Shown: positions 44,708-54,158, counted from the first letter of the stretch. The stretch: 64,000 nucleotides of DNA from G963691885 sp963691885 (GCA_963691885.1 OY829843.1:682001-746000), one strand, 5' to 3'. Notes: generated by a model not told the origin, from the letters alone. Translations and numbers: made by a program.

Positions 44708-46306
44708 ATGCAGAAAACAAACGGGGAAGCACTCGTACATCTTCTGGAAGAGCACGGTGTCGATACGATTTTCGGCATTCCGGGTGTCCACACGATCGAA
44801 CTCTATCGCGGTCTGACCCAGACGCCGATCCGGCATGTTTTGACCCGGCATGAGCAAGGTGCGGCCTTCATGGCAGATGGTTACGCAAGGGCAAGTGGCA
44901 AACCCGGCGTCTGTTTTCTGATTTCCGGTCCCGGGGTTATGAACGCAATGACACCGATCGGACAGGCCTATTCAGACTCGGTCCCGATGCTGGTGGTCTC
45001 AACTGTTCTGGCACGGGCCGATATCGGCATGGGTAGAGGACGCCTGCACGAAATGAAAAATCAGGAAGCCTCCGTTCAGGCCGTGGCCGGGTGGAGTGCG
45101 ACCGCACAGGACGGCAGCAGCCTGAAACAGCTTGTAAACCGGGCCTTTCAGGAATTCGCGACCCAACGCCCCCGCCCGATCAGCATCAATATTCCGATTG
45201 ATATCCTGCCAGAGCCAGGCGGCGTAGCATGGGAGGCCAATTCTATCTCACCTCCGGTACAGCCTTCCGAGAGCTTGTTGGAAGAAGCTGCTGAAACGCT
45301 TCTGCAAGCCGAAAACCCGGTTATGATCGTAGGCGGTGGCGCGGTCGACGCCGCATCAGAGGTGACCGCACTAGCCGAACTGCTCTCCATCCCCGTTGTG
45401 ACAACGATCGCCGGGAAAGGAGTGATCGCCGCAAGTCATCCGATGTTCGCCGCCTCTATGATGGAAGCAGAGTCCGTCCGCACCCTGATTGATGAAGCCG
45501 ATATTGTCCTGGCGGTTGGCACAGAACTGGCCTCACCCGATTTCTGGGATGGCGATATCAGCATTTCCGGCAAGTTAATCCGAATCGATCTGGACCCGAT
45601 GGAGCTCAGCGATGATTACGGTGCTGATCTGGCAATCTGCGCTGATGCCAGGGCAAGCATCGCAGGTCTGAACCGTCTGCTCGCCGGCATGGTTCTGGGC
45701 CATGCCAAAAGGGATGATCAGCGCGACATCGCACGACTTCGCGCGGATGTCTCAAAGACAGACAACCCGGAACGCGCGAAACATCGTGCCATCCTGGAAA
45801 GTATCCGGCGGGCCTTACCCGAAGACACGATCCTGGCAACCGATATGACCCAGATTGCCTATAGCGGGAATGCCATCTATCCGATGGCCGAACCGCGCCT
45901 CTGGCTGCATCCCTGCGGTTTTGGGACGCTCGGATACGCCTTGCCGGCCGGGATCGGTGCCTGTTTCGCAAAACCCGGTAAACCGGTCGCGGTGCTGGCC
46001 GGTGACTATGGCTTTCAATTCACGGCGAACGAGTTGGGCACGGCCGCCGAACACAAACTGAATCTGCCTATTTTCCTGTGGAACAATCATGCATTGGGGG
46101 AAATCAAACTTGGCATGGAAGATGTGGGGGTCAGTCCGATTGCGGTTGAACAATCCAATCCGGATTTTGGTCTTATGGCCCAGGCCTATGATTGCGCCTA
46201 TGACAAACCTTCAAACCTTCTTGCCCTGGAAGAGGCGACAGCACGGGCGCTAAACGCAGGAAAACCAACCCTTATCGAGATCACGGCCGCCATCCTTGAG
46301 TCCTAG
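44708..46306 (+). CDS. ThDP-dependent decarboxylase (5-guanidino-2-oxopentanoate decarboxylase-like)
   Basis: A 532-residue enzyme of the acetolactate synthase superfamily. The catalytic Glu lies in RHEQGAAFMADGYAR, the ThDP/Mg motif is GDYGFQFTANE, and the SGPGVMNAMTPIGQAYSDSVPML block is typical. Overall it resembles AruI, which decarboxylates 2-ketoarginine to 4-guanidinobutyraldehyde, although benzaldehyde-lyase or other keto-acid decarboxylase roles are possible. ATG 44708 has CAGGGC upstream and is preferred to the TTG at 44693. The aldehyde dehydrogenase encoded downstream could oxidise its product. Confidence 0.82.
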   Translation: MQKTNGEALVHLLEEHGVDTIFGIPGVHTIELYRGLTQTPIRHVLTRHEQGAAFMADGYARASGKPGVCFLISGPGVMNAMTPIGQAYSDSVPMLVVSTVLARADIGMGRGRLHEMKNQEASVQAVAGWSATAQDGSSLKQLVNRAFQEFATQRPRPISINIPIDILPEPGGVAWEANSISPPVQPSESLLEEAAETLLQAENPVMIVGGGAVDAASEVTALAELLSIPVVTTIAGKGVIAASHPMFAASMMEAESVRTLIDEADIVLAVGTELASPDFWDGDISISGKLIRIDLDPMELSDDYGADLAICADARASIAGLNRLLAGMVLGHAKRDDQRDIARLRADVSKTDNPERAKHRAILESIRRALPEDTILATDMTQIAYSGNAIYPMAEPRLWLHPCGFGTLGYALPAGIGACFAKPGKPVAVLAGDYGFQFTANELGTAAEHKLNLPIFLWNNHALGEIKLGMEDVGVSPIAVEQSNPDFGLMAQAYDCAYDKPSNLLALEEATARALNAGKPTLIEITAAILES

Positions 46307-46397
46307 GAAATCGCGCGGTCGGGGCGCTTCGAGACCCGCCTCACAGTAGAAAAACACAACATTTGCCTAATGTACCCTACCCATAATTCCAAAATTC

Positions 46398-46503
46398 TAT
46401 AATAATGATCGGGACAGGGTAATGCATACAGTCTGACCCGGTGATTCTCACCGGTCGGAATTTGTTGTGCCGCAGGGTTTTTGACGAATGCTGCGGGGTC
46501 TTT
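46398..46503 (+). promoter_or_regulatory. TATAAT box and two-hairpin leader before the aldehyde dehydrogenase gene
   Basis: A perfect TATAAT (46398-46403) has no clear -35 at 17 nt. About 35 nt on lies CCGGTGA-TTC-TCACCGG (46438-46454), then CCGCAG/CTGCGG (46470-46475 with 46491-46496). The right arm of the second stem adjoins the GGGG that would serve as ribosome-binding site for ATG 46504, so folding could hide it. Confidence 0.4.
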
Positions 46504-47910
46504 ATGGGGGATAAGATGGGTGAAAAGCTCGTAAGCGCGCCGTTTGACGGTGCACCAATTAAATCCGTGCCGTCAGCCAATGCGGAACAGGTCGAAAAAG
46601 CGCTGGCAACAGCCCATGCGCTTTACCGAGATCGCGCAAACTGGATTCCAAAGCACGAGCGGCTAGAGATCCTGCGAAAGACAGCAGAAATCATCAAAGA
46701 AAGACGCCAGGATCTGGCCCTGCAGGCGGCCCGCGAAGGCGGAAAACCACTGATGGATTCCCTGGTTGAGATTGATCGCGCGGCCGACGGTGTCGAAAAT
46801 TGTGTTGAAGTGATGCGGGCCGAGGCCGGGAATGTAATCCCCATGGGTCTAAACCCGTCCTCTGCCGGACGCATTGCCTTTACCCAATTTGAGCCGATCG
46901 GTGTTGTGGTCGCGGTCTCTGCCTTTAACCATCCTTTCAACCTGATTGTTCACCAAGTGGCCCCAGCGGTCGCAACCGGTTGTCCGGTTATCGTGAAACC
47001 GGCGGAGATTACGGCAATTTCCTGCTTCAATTTCGTCGATATCCTGCGTGAGGCCGGACTTCCCGAAGAATGGTGTCAGGTTTGCCTTCCGGAAAACCGC
47101 GACCTGTCGACCGCTTTGGTGACCGATCCCCGGAACGCCTTTTTCAGCTTTATCGGATCTGCCAAGGTCGGCTGGACCCTGCGGTCGCAACTCTCACCTG
47201 GAACGCGGTGCGCCCTGGAACATGGCGGCGCGGCACCGGTTATTGTCGCCGCCGATGCGGACCTAAACGACAATCTGGGACGCATGGCAAAGGGTGGTCT
47301 GTATCATGCCGGTCAGGTCTGTGTGTCCGTCCAGCGTGTCTTCGCAGATGCCAGTATCGCAGGCGGTTTGGCGGATGGCCTGTCCGACCTTGCCCAAAAA
47401 ATGAAAGTCGGCGATCCAACCCTCGCCGATACGGAAGTAGGCCCGCTGATCCGCCATTCGGAAGTCGACCGGGTGCATGAGTGGGTGGAAGAGGCCGTCG
47501 CCGGTGGAGCAAAACTGCTTTGTGGCGGCAAGAAAATCTCTGACAGCTGCTATGAACCGACAATCCTTCTGGATCCGCCAGCCGATGCGCGGGTTTCAAC
47601 GGCCGAGATTTTTGGTCCCGTGATTTGCGTTTATTCCTATGACAAGATTGAGAACGCCATTGCTCAGGCAAATTCACTGCCCTTCTCATTCCAGGCGGCT
47701 GTCTTTACCGAGAGCATCGACACGGCGATGTATTGTTACAAAAATCTCGATGGCACCGCCATCATGGTGAATGAGCATACGGCGTTTCGCGTTGACTGGA
47801 TGCCTTTTGCCGGGGCCCGCTCGTCGGGCCACGGGGTCGGCGGCATCCCATGCACCATCCACGAAATGCAGACCGAGAAGATGATGGTCCTAAGGACCAA
47901 TCATTTCTAG
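46504..47910 (+). CDS. NAD(P)-dependent aldehyde dehydrogenase family protein
   Basis: A 468-residue enzyme. The catalytic Cys lies in HAGQVCVSVQRVF, the general-base region is EHGGAAPVIV, the nucleotide-binding FIGSAKVGWTL replaces the usual FTGS, and the substrate-side EIFGPVICVY block is present. It oxidises an aldehyde to an acid or acyl-CoA; VCVSVQRVF resembles the lactaldehyde/phosphonoacetaldehyde/sulfoacetaldehyde dehydrogenase group. The ATG at 46504 follows GCGGGG; ATG 46516 is equally possible. It lies between two ThDP enzymes, 45 bp before the second. Confidence 0.88.
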   Translation: MGDKMGEKLVSAPFDGAPIKSVPSANAEQVEKALATAHALYRDRANWIPKHERLEILRKTAEIIKERRQDLALQAAREGGKPLMDSLVEIDRAADGVENCVEVMRAEAGNVIPMGLNPSSAGRIAFTQFEPIGVVVAVSAFNHPFNLIVHQVAPAVATGCPVIVKPAEITAISCFNFVDILREAGLPEEWCQVCLPENRDLSTALVTDPRNAFFSFIGSAKVGWTLRSQLSPGTRCALEHGGAAPVIVAADADLNDNLGRMAKGGLYHAGQVCVSVQRVFADASIAGGLADGLSDLAQKMKVGDPTLADTEVGPLIRHSEVDRVHEWVEEAVAGGAKLLCGGKKISDSCYEPTILLDPPADARVSTAEIFGPVICVYSYDKIENAIAQANSLPFSFQAAVFTESIDTAMYCYKNLDGTAIMVNEHTAFRVDWMPFAGARSSGHGVGGIPCTIHEMQTEKMMVLRTNHF

Positions 47911-47955
47911 GCTTCTATCACCAGATCATTCGATTCCAAGAACGGGGGAAAGTAA

Positions 47956-49620
47956 ATGAAAGCATCAGATCTCTTTGTGAAATGTCTGGAGGAAGAAGGT
48001 GTTGAACGCATTTTCGGCGTTCCGGGCGAAGAAAACGCAGACATGATGATCTCGCTGCTCGACAGCAAGATTGAGTTTGTGCTGTGCCGTCACGAACAGG
48101 CTGCAGCCTTTATGGCAGATGCCTATGGTCGTTTGACCGGTAAAGCTGGTGTCTGCCTTGCGACACTGGGCCCGGGCGTTACAAACCTGGTTACCGGTCT
48201 GGCCGACGCCAATATGGACCGTGCACCGGTGGTTGCCATTATCGGCCAGGGCTCGACAAAGCGGCTTCACAAAGAGAGCCATCAGAACATGGACTCGATT
48301 GCCATGGTGCGCCCGATCAGTAAATGGGCCAACTCAATCGTGTCGGCCGGAAACATCACGGAGGTTGTTCGCAAGGCCTTCAAGATTGCCGAAACGGAAA
48401 AGCCCGGTGTGACCGTCATTGAATTACCGGAAGATGTTGCGAAACAGCCGGTGGATGATTTGCCGATGACCCCGACCAAGGTTCGCCGCCCGGCCGCTGA
48501 TCACAAGGCGATTGCCCAGGCGGTTGAATTGATCGCACAGGCCAAGCGCCCGATCATCTTGGCCGGTAACGGCGCGATCCGGAAACGGGCCGCACAACAA
48601 TTGCAGCGGATGGCCCAAAAGCTTGGCATCGGCGTTGTGAACACCTTTATGGGCAAGGGAGCTGTCCCGATGGACGATCCACATTGCCTGTTCACCATGG
48701 GTCTGGGCAGTGGCGACTATAACAACCTCGCCTTTGATGATGCCGATCTGGTGATTTCCTGCGGCTACGACCTGGTAGAGTATTCACCAAGTGCCTGGAA
48801 CCGGACGAACAAGGAATCGAAAAAGATCATTCACATCGATTTCTGGCCCGCCGAAGTGGACCGGGACTATGCCGCGACGGTTGAGATTGTCGCCGACCTT
48901 GCCGATGCACTGTGGCAGATGAACGAGCTGATCAACGAGAAATTCGCCGGAAAACTGCCGCTGTTTGACATCAACATGCGCAAGGAATTGCGCGACACGA
49001 TGGCGAATGACTTTGCCGCCGAAAAAGATGACACGGCCTTCCCTGTCAAACCGCAAAAGATCCTCTGGGATGTGCGGCAATTCATGGGGGATGACGACAT
49101 TCTTCTGTCAGATGTCGGGGCGCATAAGATGTGGATTTCCCGCTACTTCCAATGCACCACACCCAACACCTGCCTGATTTCAAACGGGTTCTGTACCATG
49201 GGTTTTGCAATGCCAGGATCCATTGGGGCCAAAATCGCCTATCCCGATCGGAAAGTCCTCTCGATCAGTGGCGATGCCGGCTTCATGATGAACGTGCAGG
49301 AGCTTGAAACAGCCGTTCGTGAAAAGCTGAACGTGGTTGCCATGGTCTGGGTCGACGGGGAATACGGCCTGATCAAATGGAAGCAACAGAATGGCTTTGA
49401 TGGCAAACATTCGGATCTGGCCTTTAACAACCCTGACTTTGGTGCTTTGGCCAAGAGTTTTGGCATGTGGGGCAAAGAGCTGACGTCGGCGGACCAGATC
49501 ATTCCGGCCCTCGAAGAAGCCTTCCAGCAGGAAGGTCCGGCCCTGATCGCCGTGCCTGTCGACTATGCCGAAAACATGAAGCTGACAGAACGGTTGGGGA
49601 ATGTTCAGGTTCAGATGTAA
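47956..49620 (+). CDS. Acetolactate synthase large-subunit-like ThDP enzyme
   Basis: A 554-residue protein with catalytic Glu in CRHEQAAAFMADAYGR, GPGVTNLVTGLADANMDRAPVVAI, and ThDP motif SGDAGFMMNVQELETA. It resembles the catabolic, FAD-independent AlsS branch more than the biosynthetic IlvB/IlvI, and no small regulatory subunit gene follows. Expected reaction: condensation of pyruvate to acetolactate, or a related carboligation of an aldehyde. The GGGGGAAAG site precedes ATG 47956 closely. A strong terminator follows 31 bp after the stop. Confidence 0.87.
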   Translation: MKASDLFVKCLEEEGVERIFGVPGEENADMMISLLDSKIEFVLCRHEQAAAFMADAYGRLTGKAGVCLATLGPGVTNLVTGLADANMDRAPVVAIIGQGSTKRLHKESHQNMDSIAMVRPISKWANSIVSAGNITEVVRKAFKIAETEKPGVTVIELPEDVAKQPVDDLPMTPTKVRRPAADHKAIAQAVELIAQAKRPIILAGNGAIRKRAAQQLQRMAQKLGIGVVNTFMGKGAVPMDDPHCLFTMGLGSGDYNNLAFDDADLVISCGYDLVEYSPSAWNRTNKESKKIIHIDFWPAEVDRDYAATVEIVADLADALWQMNELINEKFAGKLPLFDINMRKELRDTMANDFAAEKDDTAFPVKPQKILWDVRQFMGDDDILLSDVGAHKMWISRYFQCTTPNTCLISNGFCTMGFAMPGSIGAKIAYPDRKVLSISGDAGFMMNVQELETAVREKLNVVAMVWVDGEYGLIKWKQQNGFDGKHSDLAFNNPDFGALAKSFGMWGKELTSADQIIPALEEAFQQEGPALIAVPVDYAENMKLTERLGNVQVQM

Positions 49621-49650
49621 CCCTGATCCTAACCCTCAAAAATCCAATAA

Positions 49651-49690
49651 AAACAGGTGCCCGCACCCAATCCGTGCGGGCACCTGTTTT
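49651..49690 (+). terminator. Strong rho-independent terminator
   Basis: A 15-bp perfect stem (AACAGGTGCCCGCAC with GTGCGGGCACCTGTT) and 7-nt loop, preceded by an A run and followed by TTATTAATTT. It closes the ThDP/aldehyde-dehydrogenase transcript before the cold-shock gene. Confidence 0.92.
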
Positions 49691-49881
49691 ATTAATTTAA
49701 CCAGAAATTACTTGCACTCGTTCGCATTTGGGCGCATAGCACATTCTGGACGTCGCTGCTGAGAACTACGCGGACGATGGTTTTGCGTAACAGCGCGGCA
49801 CCTGATCTACTTTCCCTCGGCACGTCCTGTGAGCAAGCCACCAGGTTTGCAGTACTATCAATGGACGAAAGAGCAGTTAAT

Positions 49882-50085
49882 ATGGCAACCGGTATCGTAA
49901 AATTTTTCAACACCACCAAAGGCTTTGGCTTCATCCAGCCGGAAGACGGTTCAAAGGACGTGTTCGTACACATTTCCGCCGTTGAAGCAGCTGGCATGAG
50001 CTCGCTTTCCGAAGGTCAGCGCGTCAGCTTTGAAGTAAAGCCTGAGCCACGTGGTCCGAAGGCTGTAAACATCGCCGCTGCTTAA
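49882..50085 (+). CDS. Cold-shock domain protein (CspA family)
   Basis: A 67-residue single-domain OB-fold protein with RNP1 KGFGFIQ and RNP2 VFVHISA. It binds single-stranded nucleic acid and melts RNA structure. The start is ATG 49882 (MATGIVKFFN); the longer frame from 49777 is rejected because the family starts here. About 190 nt of non-coding DNA lie between the previous terminator and the start, which allows the long 5' leader usual for cold-shock mRNAs. It is monocistronic, with its own terminator. Confidence 0.95.
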   Translation: MATGIVKFFNTTKGFGFIQPEDGSKDVFVHISAVEAAGMSSLSEGQRVSFEVKPEPRGPKAVNIAAA

Positions 50086-50108
50086 GGGCAAAAGCATTTG
50101 TTTGGTTT

Positions 50109-50139
50109 GAGGCCGCCTTTGGGCGGCCTCATTCATTTT
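50109..50139 (+). terminator. Terminator after the cold-shock gene
   Basis: A 9-bp stem (GAGGCCGCC with GGCGGCCTC, TTTG loop) followed by ATTCATTTT, 23 bp after the stop. It also lies just beyond the end of the convergent EamA transporter gene and may serve both. Confidence 0.8.
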
Positions 50140-50164
50140 CAGGGGCGCTTGTTTCAAACAGGGT

Positions 50165-51079
50165 TCAATTGCTTTTCTTCTGTCGCGTCTCTAGCCACAG
50201 GTTCATCCAGTTGCCAAAAAGAATAATAGCGCCGCCGATCAGAATTGCGGGTCCAACGACCTCACCATAGACCAGCAGACCAACCACCAAGATGACGGGC
50301 AGTCTCAAAAAATCCATTGGTGCTACAACAATGGCATCTGCATAGGCGAAGGCGCGGGCGATGCTGTAATGGGCGGTCAGGCCGAAGACCGAGATTACCA
50401 CCAACCAGAACATCGTGATCATACTGGGATTGACCCACACCCAAAGAGCGGGGATCAACCCCATCGGTGCCTGGATCAAAGACATATAAAAGACGATGAC
50501 CAGCGGGCTTTCCGTCGACGTCAATTGCTTGGTGACAATCATAGAGAAACAAAATCCAATCGCCGCGATGACAACCGCTAGGGCGCCAGGGTCAAGCTGC
50601 CCCTGCCAGGGTTGGACAACAATCAGAATGCCGCTAAAGCCAATCAATACCGCCAGGAGCCGCCCTTTCGTCAGTTTCTCTCCAAGCAGCAAAGGCGAAA
50701 AAATCGCGACCCATAAAGGCGTCGTGAATTCGATCGCAAACACCTGGGCAAGCGGGATCAGGGCAACCGCGAAGAACCAGCCGAATTGGCCGACAAAGTG
50801 AAAACAGTTGCGAACAATATGGCGTTTGAACCGTTTGGTCCGAAACCGCGAAAAGCCGGTGCCACTGAAAACAACTATCAGGACAACGATGAGCAATCCC
50901 AATGCCGAGCGAAAGAACATCAACTGGAACGTGTCCAGCTCTTTACTGATTTCCCGACCCCCAATCGCCATCAGACTGAAAGACACAACGGCAAACAGCA
51001 TCCACAAAGCCGCCATCATGGGGCGGTTCTGAGGGGGTGGCTGTTGTGGTGTTTCGGCGGCCTGATCCTGGCCGGTCAT
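50165..51079 (-). CDS. EamA/DMT family transporter
   Basis: A 304-residue protein with ten membrane helices in two EamA repeats (MMAALWMLFAVVSFSLMAIGG in the first; SPLVIVFYMSLIQAPMGLI opens the second). Such proteins export or import metabolites; the substrate is not predictable. It overlaps the stop of the HMG-CoA reductase gene by 4 bp and is the last gene of that minus-strand set. Confidence 0.88.
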   Translation of the reverse strand: MTGQDQAAETPQQPPPQNRPMMAALWMLFAVVSFSLMAIGGREISKELDTFQLMFFRSALGLLIVVLIVVFSGTGFSRFRTKRFKRHIVRNCFHFVGQFGWFFAVALIPLAQVFAIEFTTPLWVAIFSPLLLGEKLTKGRLLAVLIGFSGILIVVQPWQGQLDPGALAVVIAAIGFCFSMIVTKQLTSTESPLVIVFYMSLIQAPMGLIPALWVWVNPSMITMFWLVVISVFGLTAHYSIARAFAYADAIVVAPMDFLRLPVILVVGLLVYGEVVGPAILIGGAIILFGNWMNLWLETRQKKSN

Positions 51080-52350
51080 GATCGATACTTGGCCAGTTCT
51101 TCTTCGGCGACGTCCTGACGGATTTCGGCCCGCGCAATAATGGCCTTGGCAACGGCCTGAATCTCCTCCCCCTCTGCTCCGACGGCGAGCGCCAGGTTGC
51201 GGGCATGCAGGCGCATATGGCCTGCCTGAATACCGGTCGTCGACAGCGCTTTCAGCGCAGCGAAGTTCTGAACCAAGCCCACAGCAGCAGCAATCTTGGC
51301 CAGTCTTTCTGCCGAGGTGACCTGCATGATTTTCAGGGCGGCCTGCGCTGTCGGATGCACGCGGGTAGCCCCGCCGACGATGCCAACCGCCATCGGGACC
51401 TCAATAAGGCCCGCGAGATCGCCCTCCGCTGTTACTTCCCAACGGGTGAGAGCGGTATAGTGACCGGTACGCGCAGCAAAGGCATGGGCGCCTGCCTCTA
51501 TGGCGCGGGTATCGTTCCCGGTCGCCAGAACCACCGCACTGATCCCGTTCATGATGCCCTTGTTGTGGGTCGCGGCGCGGTAGGGGTCGACCTCCGCAAA
51601 GGCGGCAGCCGCGATCATGCCGTCGCGAACCTCCACACCACCGATCGTCTCTGCAGACCAAACCGCCCGCGCCCGAACGACACGGCGATCAGCCAGGTTC
51701 GACAGGATGCGCAGTTTTACAACACCGCCCGTCCAGTCCTCCATATAGGGGGCCAGACGCTCTGCCATGGAATTGACCGCATTCGCCCCCATGGCATCCC
51801 GCGTATCAACAATCAGATGCACCACAACCATCGGGCCAATCCGGGAGTCGAGCAGGCGGACCTCTATATCGCGAAAGCCGCCGCCCAGTTTGACCAGCAT
51901 CGGATCCACCGCATCACAGAGTTCCCGGATCTCATCGCGCCGTTCAAGGATCTTGGCCCGCGCCTGATAAGGGTCGCTAACATTCAGGATCTGGACCTGG
52001 GTAATCATTTCAGGACCCGACCAGGATGCCGTTATGCCACCCGTGTCCCGGCACTGCTTGGCGGCATTGCAGACCGCCGCGATGACAGAGGATTCCTCCG
52101 TCGCCATGGGAACCAGCACATCTTCACCATCTACGATCAGGTTGGTCGCAACACCAAGCGGGATATTGACCGTTCCGATCACATTTTCCGACAGGTGGTC
52201 GGCAAGTTCGACCAGCGGCGCCCCAGCATCGGCCAGATGTGCCTTTTCCTGATTGCCGAAACCGACATGATTTGTGACCACGTCCAGGCGCTCAGCCGGG
52301 GTTAAACCCTGAAACCCCGGCAGGCGCGAACCGCCCTGATCTGATGACAT
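51076..52350 (-). CDS. mvaA: Class II (degradative-type) hydroxymethylglutaryl-CoA reductase
   Basis: A 424-residue protein with SENVIGTVNIPLGVATN (54-70), the catalytic Glu in VPMATEESSVIA (Glu85/Glu86), the active-site Lys in THNKGIMNGISAV, Asp in ATGNDTRAIEAGAH and the C-terminal catalytic His in AGHMRLHARN. All class II residues appear present. Class II enzymes usually run mevalonate + CoA to HMG-CoA with NAD. Alphaproteobacteria make isoprenoids through DXP, so a catabolic role is favoured, but no HMG-CoA lyase lies in the window. It is downstream of the FAH-family gene, with 21 bp between. Confidence 0.92.
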   Translation of the reverse strand: MSSDQGGSRLPGFQGLTPAERLDVVTNHVGFGNQEKAHLADAGAPLVELADHLSENVIGTVNIPLGVATNLIVDGEDVLVPMATEESSVIAAVCNAAKQCRDTGGITASWSGPEMITQVQILNVSDPYQARAKILERRDEIRELCDAVDPMLVKLGGGFRDIEVRLLDSRIGPMVVVHLIVDTRDAMGANAVNSMAERLAPYMEDWTGGVVKLRILSNLADRRVVRARAVWSAETIGGVEVRDGMIAAAAFAEVDPYRAATHNKGIMNGISAVVLATGNDTRAIEAGAHAFAARTGHYTALTRWEVTAEGDLAGLIEVPMAVGIVGGATRVHPTAQAALKIMQVTSAERLAKIAAAVGLVQNFAALKALSTTGIQAGHMRLHARNLALAVGAEGEEIQAVAKAIIARAEIRQDVAEEELAKYRS

Positions 52351-52371
52351 TGTGCTGCCTCTTTACCCTGA

Positions 52372-53220
52372 TCAACGGGACCAGGCGACGAGGGTCTGAC
52401 GCTGAACCCCAAGGCCTTCAATACCCAGTTCCATAACATCCCCGGGCTTCAGGAAAACATTCGGCGTCTGACCCGCGCCAACACCCGGAGGGGTGCCCGT
52501 CGCAATTACGTCACCTGGCATCAGGGTCATGAACTGACTAATATGGCTGATCTGGGTCGCGATTTTGAAATACATCGTGTTTGAACTGCCATCCTGATAT
52601 TTGTGCCCGTTGACCGAGCAGTACATTGCCAGGTTATGGGGATCAGCAATCTCGTCCTTGGTCACCAGCCAAGGACCGAGCGGACCAAACGTGTCAGAGC
52701 TTTTGCCCTTGGTCCACTGACCGGCATAATCGAACTGAAAGCTACGCTCGGAAACGTCATTGGTGACGCAATAGCCGGCAACATAGTCCATTGCGTCGGC
52801 TTCATCGACATAGGATGCCTTCTTGCCGATCACGACGGCCAGTTCAACTTCCCAATCCGTCTTCTCGGAACCGCGCGGGATCATGACATCATCATTGGGA
52901 CCGCAAATCGCACTGGTGGCCTTGGCAAAGATCAGCGGATGGGACGGCATATCCATACCGGTTTCAGCCGCATGGTCCGTATAGTTCAGGCCAACGCAAA
53001 TGTACTTGGATACATTGCCGACGCAGGCCCCCAGACGCGGGTCACCGGACACAGCAGGAAGACTGGCCGGATCAATACCGGCAACCTTGTCGAAATCCGG
53101 TCCAGACAGCATCGCACCGTCGATATCATTTACCACACCAGACAAATCGCGAATATTGCCATCCGCGTCCAGCATGCCCGGTTTTTCCTGGCCTTCAGGC
53201 CCAAAACGCAAAAGTTTCAT
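52372..53220 (-). CDS. Fumarylacetoacetate hydrolase (FAH) family enzyme
   Basis: A 282-residue protein. The metal-binding Glu residues lie in KTDWEVELAVVIGKKA and the C-terminal IATGTPPGVGAGQTPNVFLK is diagnostic. Its N-terminal KLLRFGPEGQEKPGMLDADG pattern and length match 2,4-diketo-3-deoxy-L-fuconate/rhamnonate hydrolases, which split the acid to pyruvate and a hydroxy acid. The neighbouring SDR and UxaA-type dehydratase support that pathway (inference). Ureidoglycolate lyase is a less likely alternative name. Confidence 0.87.
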   Translation of the reverse strand: MKLLRFGPEGQEKPGMLDADGNIRDLSGVVNDIDGAMLSGPDFDKVAGIDPASLPAVSGDPRLGACVGNVSKYICVGLNYTDHAAETGMDMPSHPLIFAKATSAICGPNDDVMIPRGSEKTDWEVELAVVIGKKASYVDEADAMDYVAGYCVTNDVSERSFQFDYAGQWTKGKSSDTFGPLGPWLVTKDEIADPHNLAMYCSVNGHKYQDGSSNTMYFKIATQISHISQFMTLMPGDVIATGTPPGVGAGQTPNVFLKPGDVMELGIEGLGVQRQTLVAWSR

Positions 53221-53277
53221 TTCTGATACTCCCTACAGAAAAAAGTTATGTGTTGCTGTCTCCGACAGGACGGCGGA

Positions 53278-54015
53278 TCAGGTCCGCCAACCGCCATCAA
53301 TGATATGAGCCTGACCGGTGGTATAAGACGACTCGTCCGAGGCCAGGTAGAGTGCAAGATTGGCAATCTCTTCAGCACTGCCAAGGCGGCCCATCGGCTG
53401 GCGTGCGATAAAGGCCTTGCGTGCCTCTTCACCGCCAGCGTCCGCAATCCGGTTGCCGAGGGATGGTGTCTCAACCGTTCCCGGGCAAATCGCATTGCAC
53501 CGAATACCCTTTGTCACAAAATCTGCAGCGACAGATTTTGTCAGACCAATGACAGCGCCTTTGGTCGCGCCATAAACAAACCGGTTGGGAACGCCGGCAA
53601 TGGAACCGGCAACAGAGGCCATGTTCACGATGGATCCCCCGCCGTTCTCCAGCATCGCGGGCAGAAAAGCACGGATCATCTGATACATGGATTTTACATT
53701 CAGATTGTTGGAAAAATCCCAGGCATCTTCGTCACATTCAAGGATGTTTCCGTGATGTACGAACCCGGCGATGTTCAACAAGATATCGACGGCACCTGTT
53801 TTGTCTGCCATCGCGGCAACAGCCTGTTTGTCCATGACATCAAGTTTGGCTGTTTCAACACCAGTTTCAGCGGCAAGGCTTGCCAGCGCCTCTTCATTTA
53901 CATCTGTTGCGATCACCTTTGCGCCCTCGGCGGCAAACAGTGTCGCACTGGCGCGACCAATCCCCTGTCCCGCTGCGGTAATCAGACAGGTTTTCCCGTT
54001 CAAACGCCCGACCAT
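53278..54015 (-). CDS. SDR oxidoreductase (2-keto-3-deoxy-L-fuconate dehydrogenase/DHRS6-like)
   Basis: A 245-residue Rossmann enzyme with cofactor loop ITAAGQGIGRA, NIAGF, the catalytic Ser-Tyr-Lys (SVAGS..., YGATKG) and the C-terminal GQAHIIDGGWRT. An Asp after the second strand (VIATDVN) favours NAD. The sequence pattern is that of the DHRS6/2-keto-3-deoxy-fuconate dehydrogenase branch. It is first in the minus-strand set, facing the UxaA-type gene across 143 bp that must contain both promoters. Confidence 0.87.
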   Translation of the reverse strand: MVGRLNGKTCLITAAGQGIGRASATLFAAEGAKVIATDVNEEALASLAAETGVETAKLDVMDKQAVAAMADKTGAVDILLNIAGFVHHGNILECDEDAWDFSNNLNVKSMYQMIRAFLPAMLENGGGSIVNMASVAGSIAGVPNRFVYGATKGAVIGLTKSVAADFVTKGIRCNAICPGTVETPSLGNRIADAGGEEARKAFIARQPMGRLGSAEEIANLALYLASDESSYTTGQAHIIDGGWRT

Positions 54016-54158
54016 TTATAATCCCTCCCCATTCTGCGTCTTTAAGATGGTGACCTTTGCCCGATCAGCGCATTGTCCGTCAGTTTAGGCGCGGCTACGA
54101 TACAAGCCGTTGAGGATTGCGCCAAGCAGCAGAGCACTACTATTTTGGGAGAAACAGA

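Noticed and set aside
49777..49881. N-terminally extended cold-shock protein
   Set aside because: Family proteins start at MATGIVKFFN; the extension is part of the long leader.
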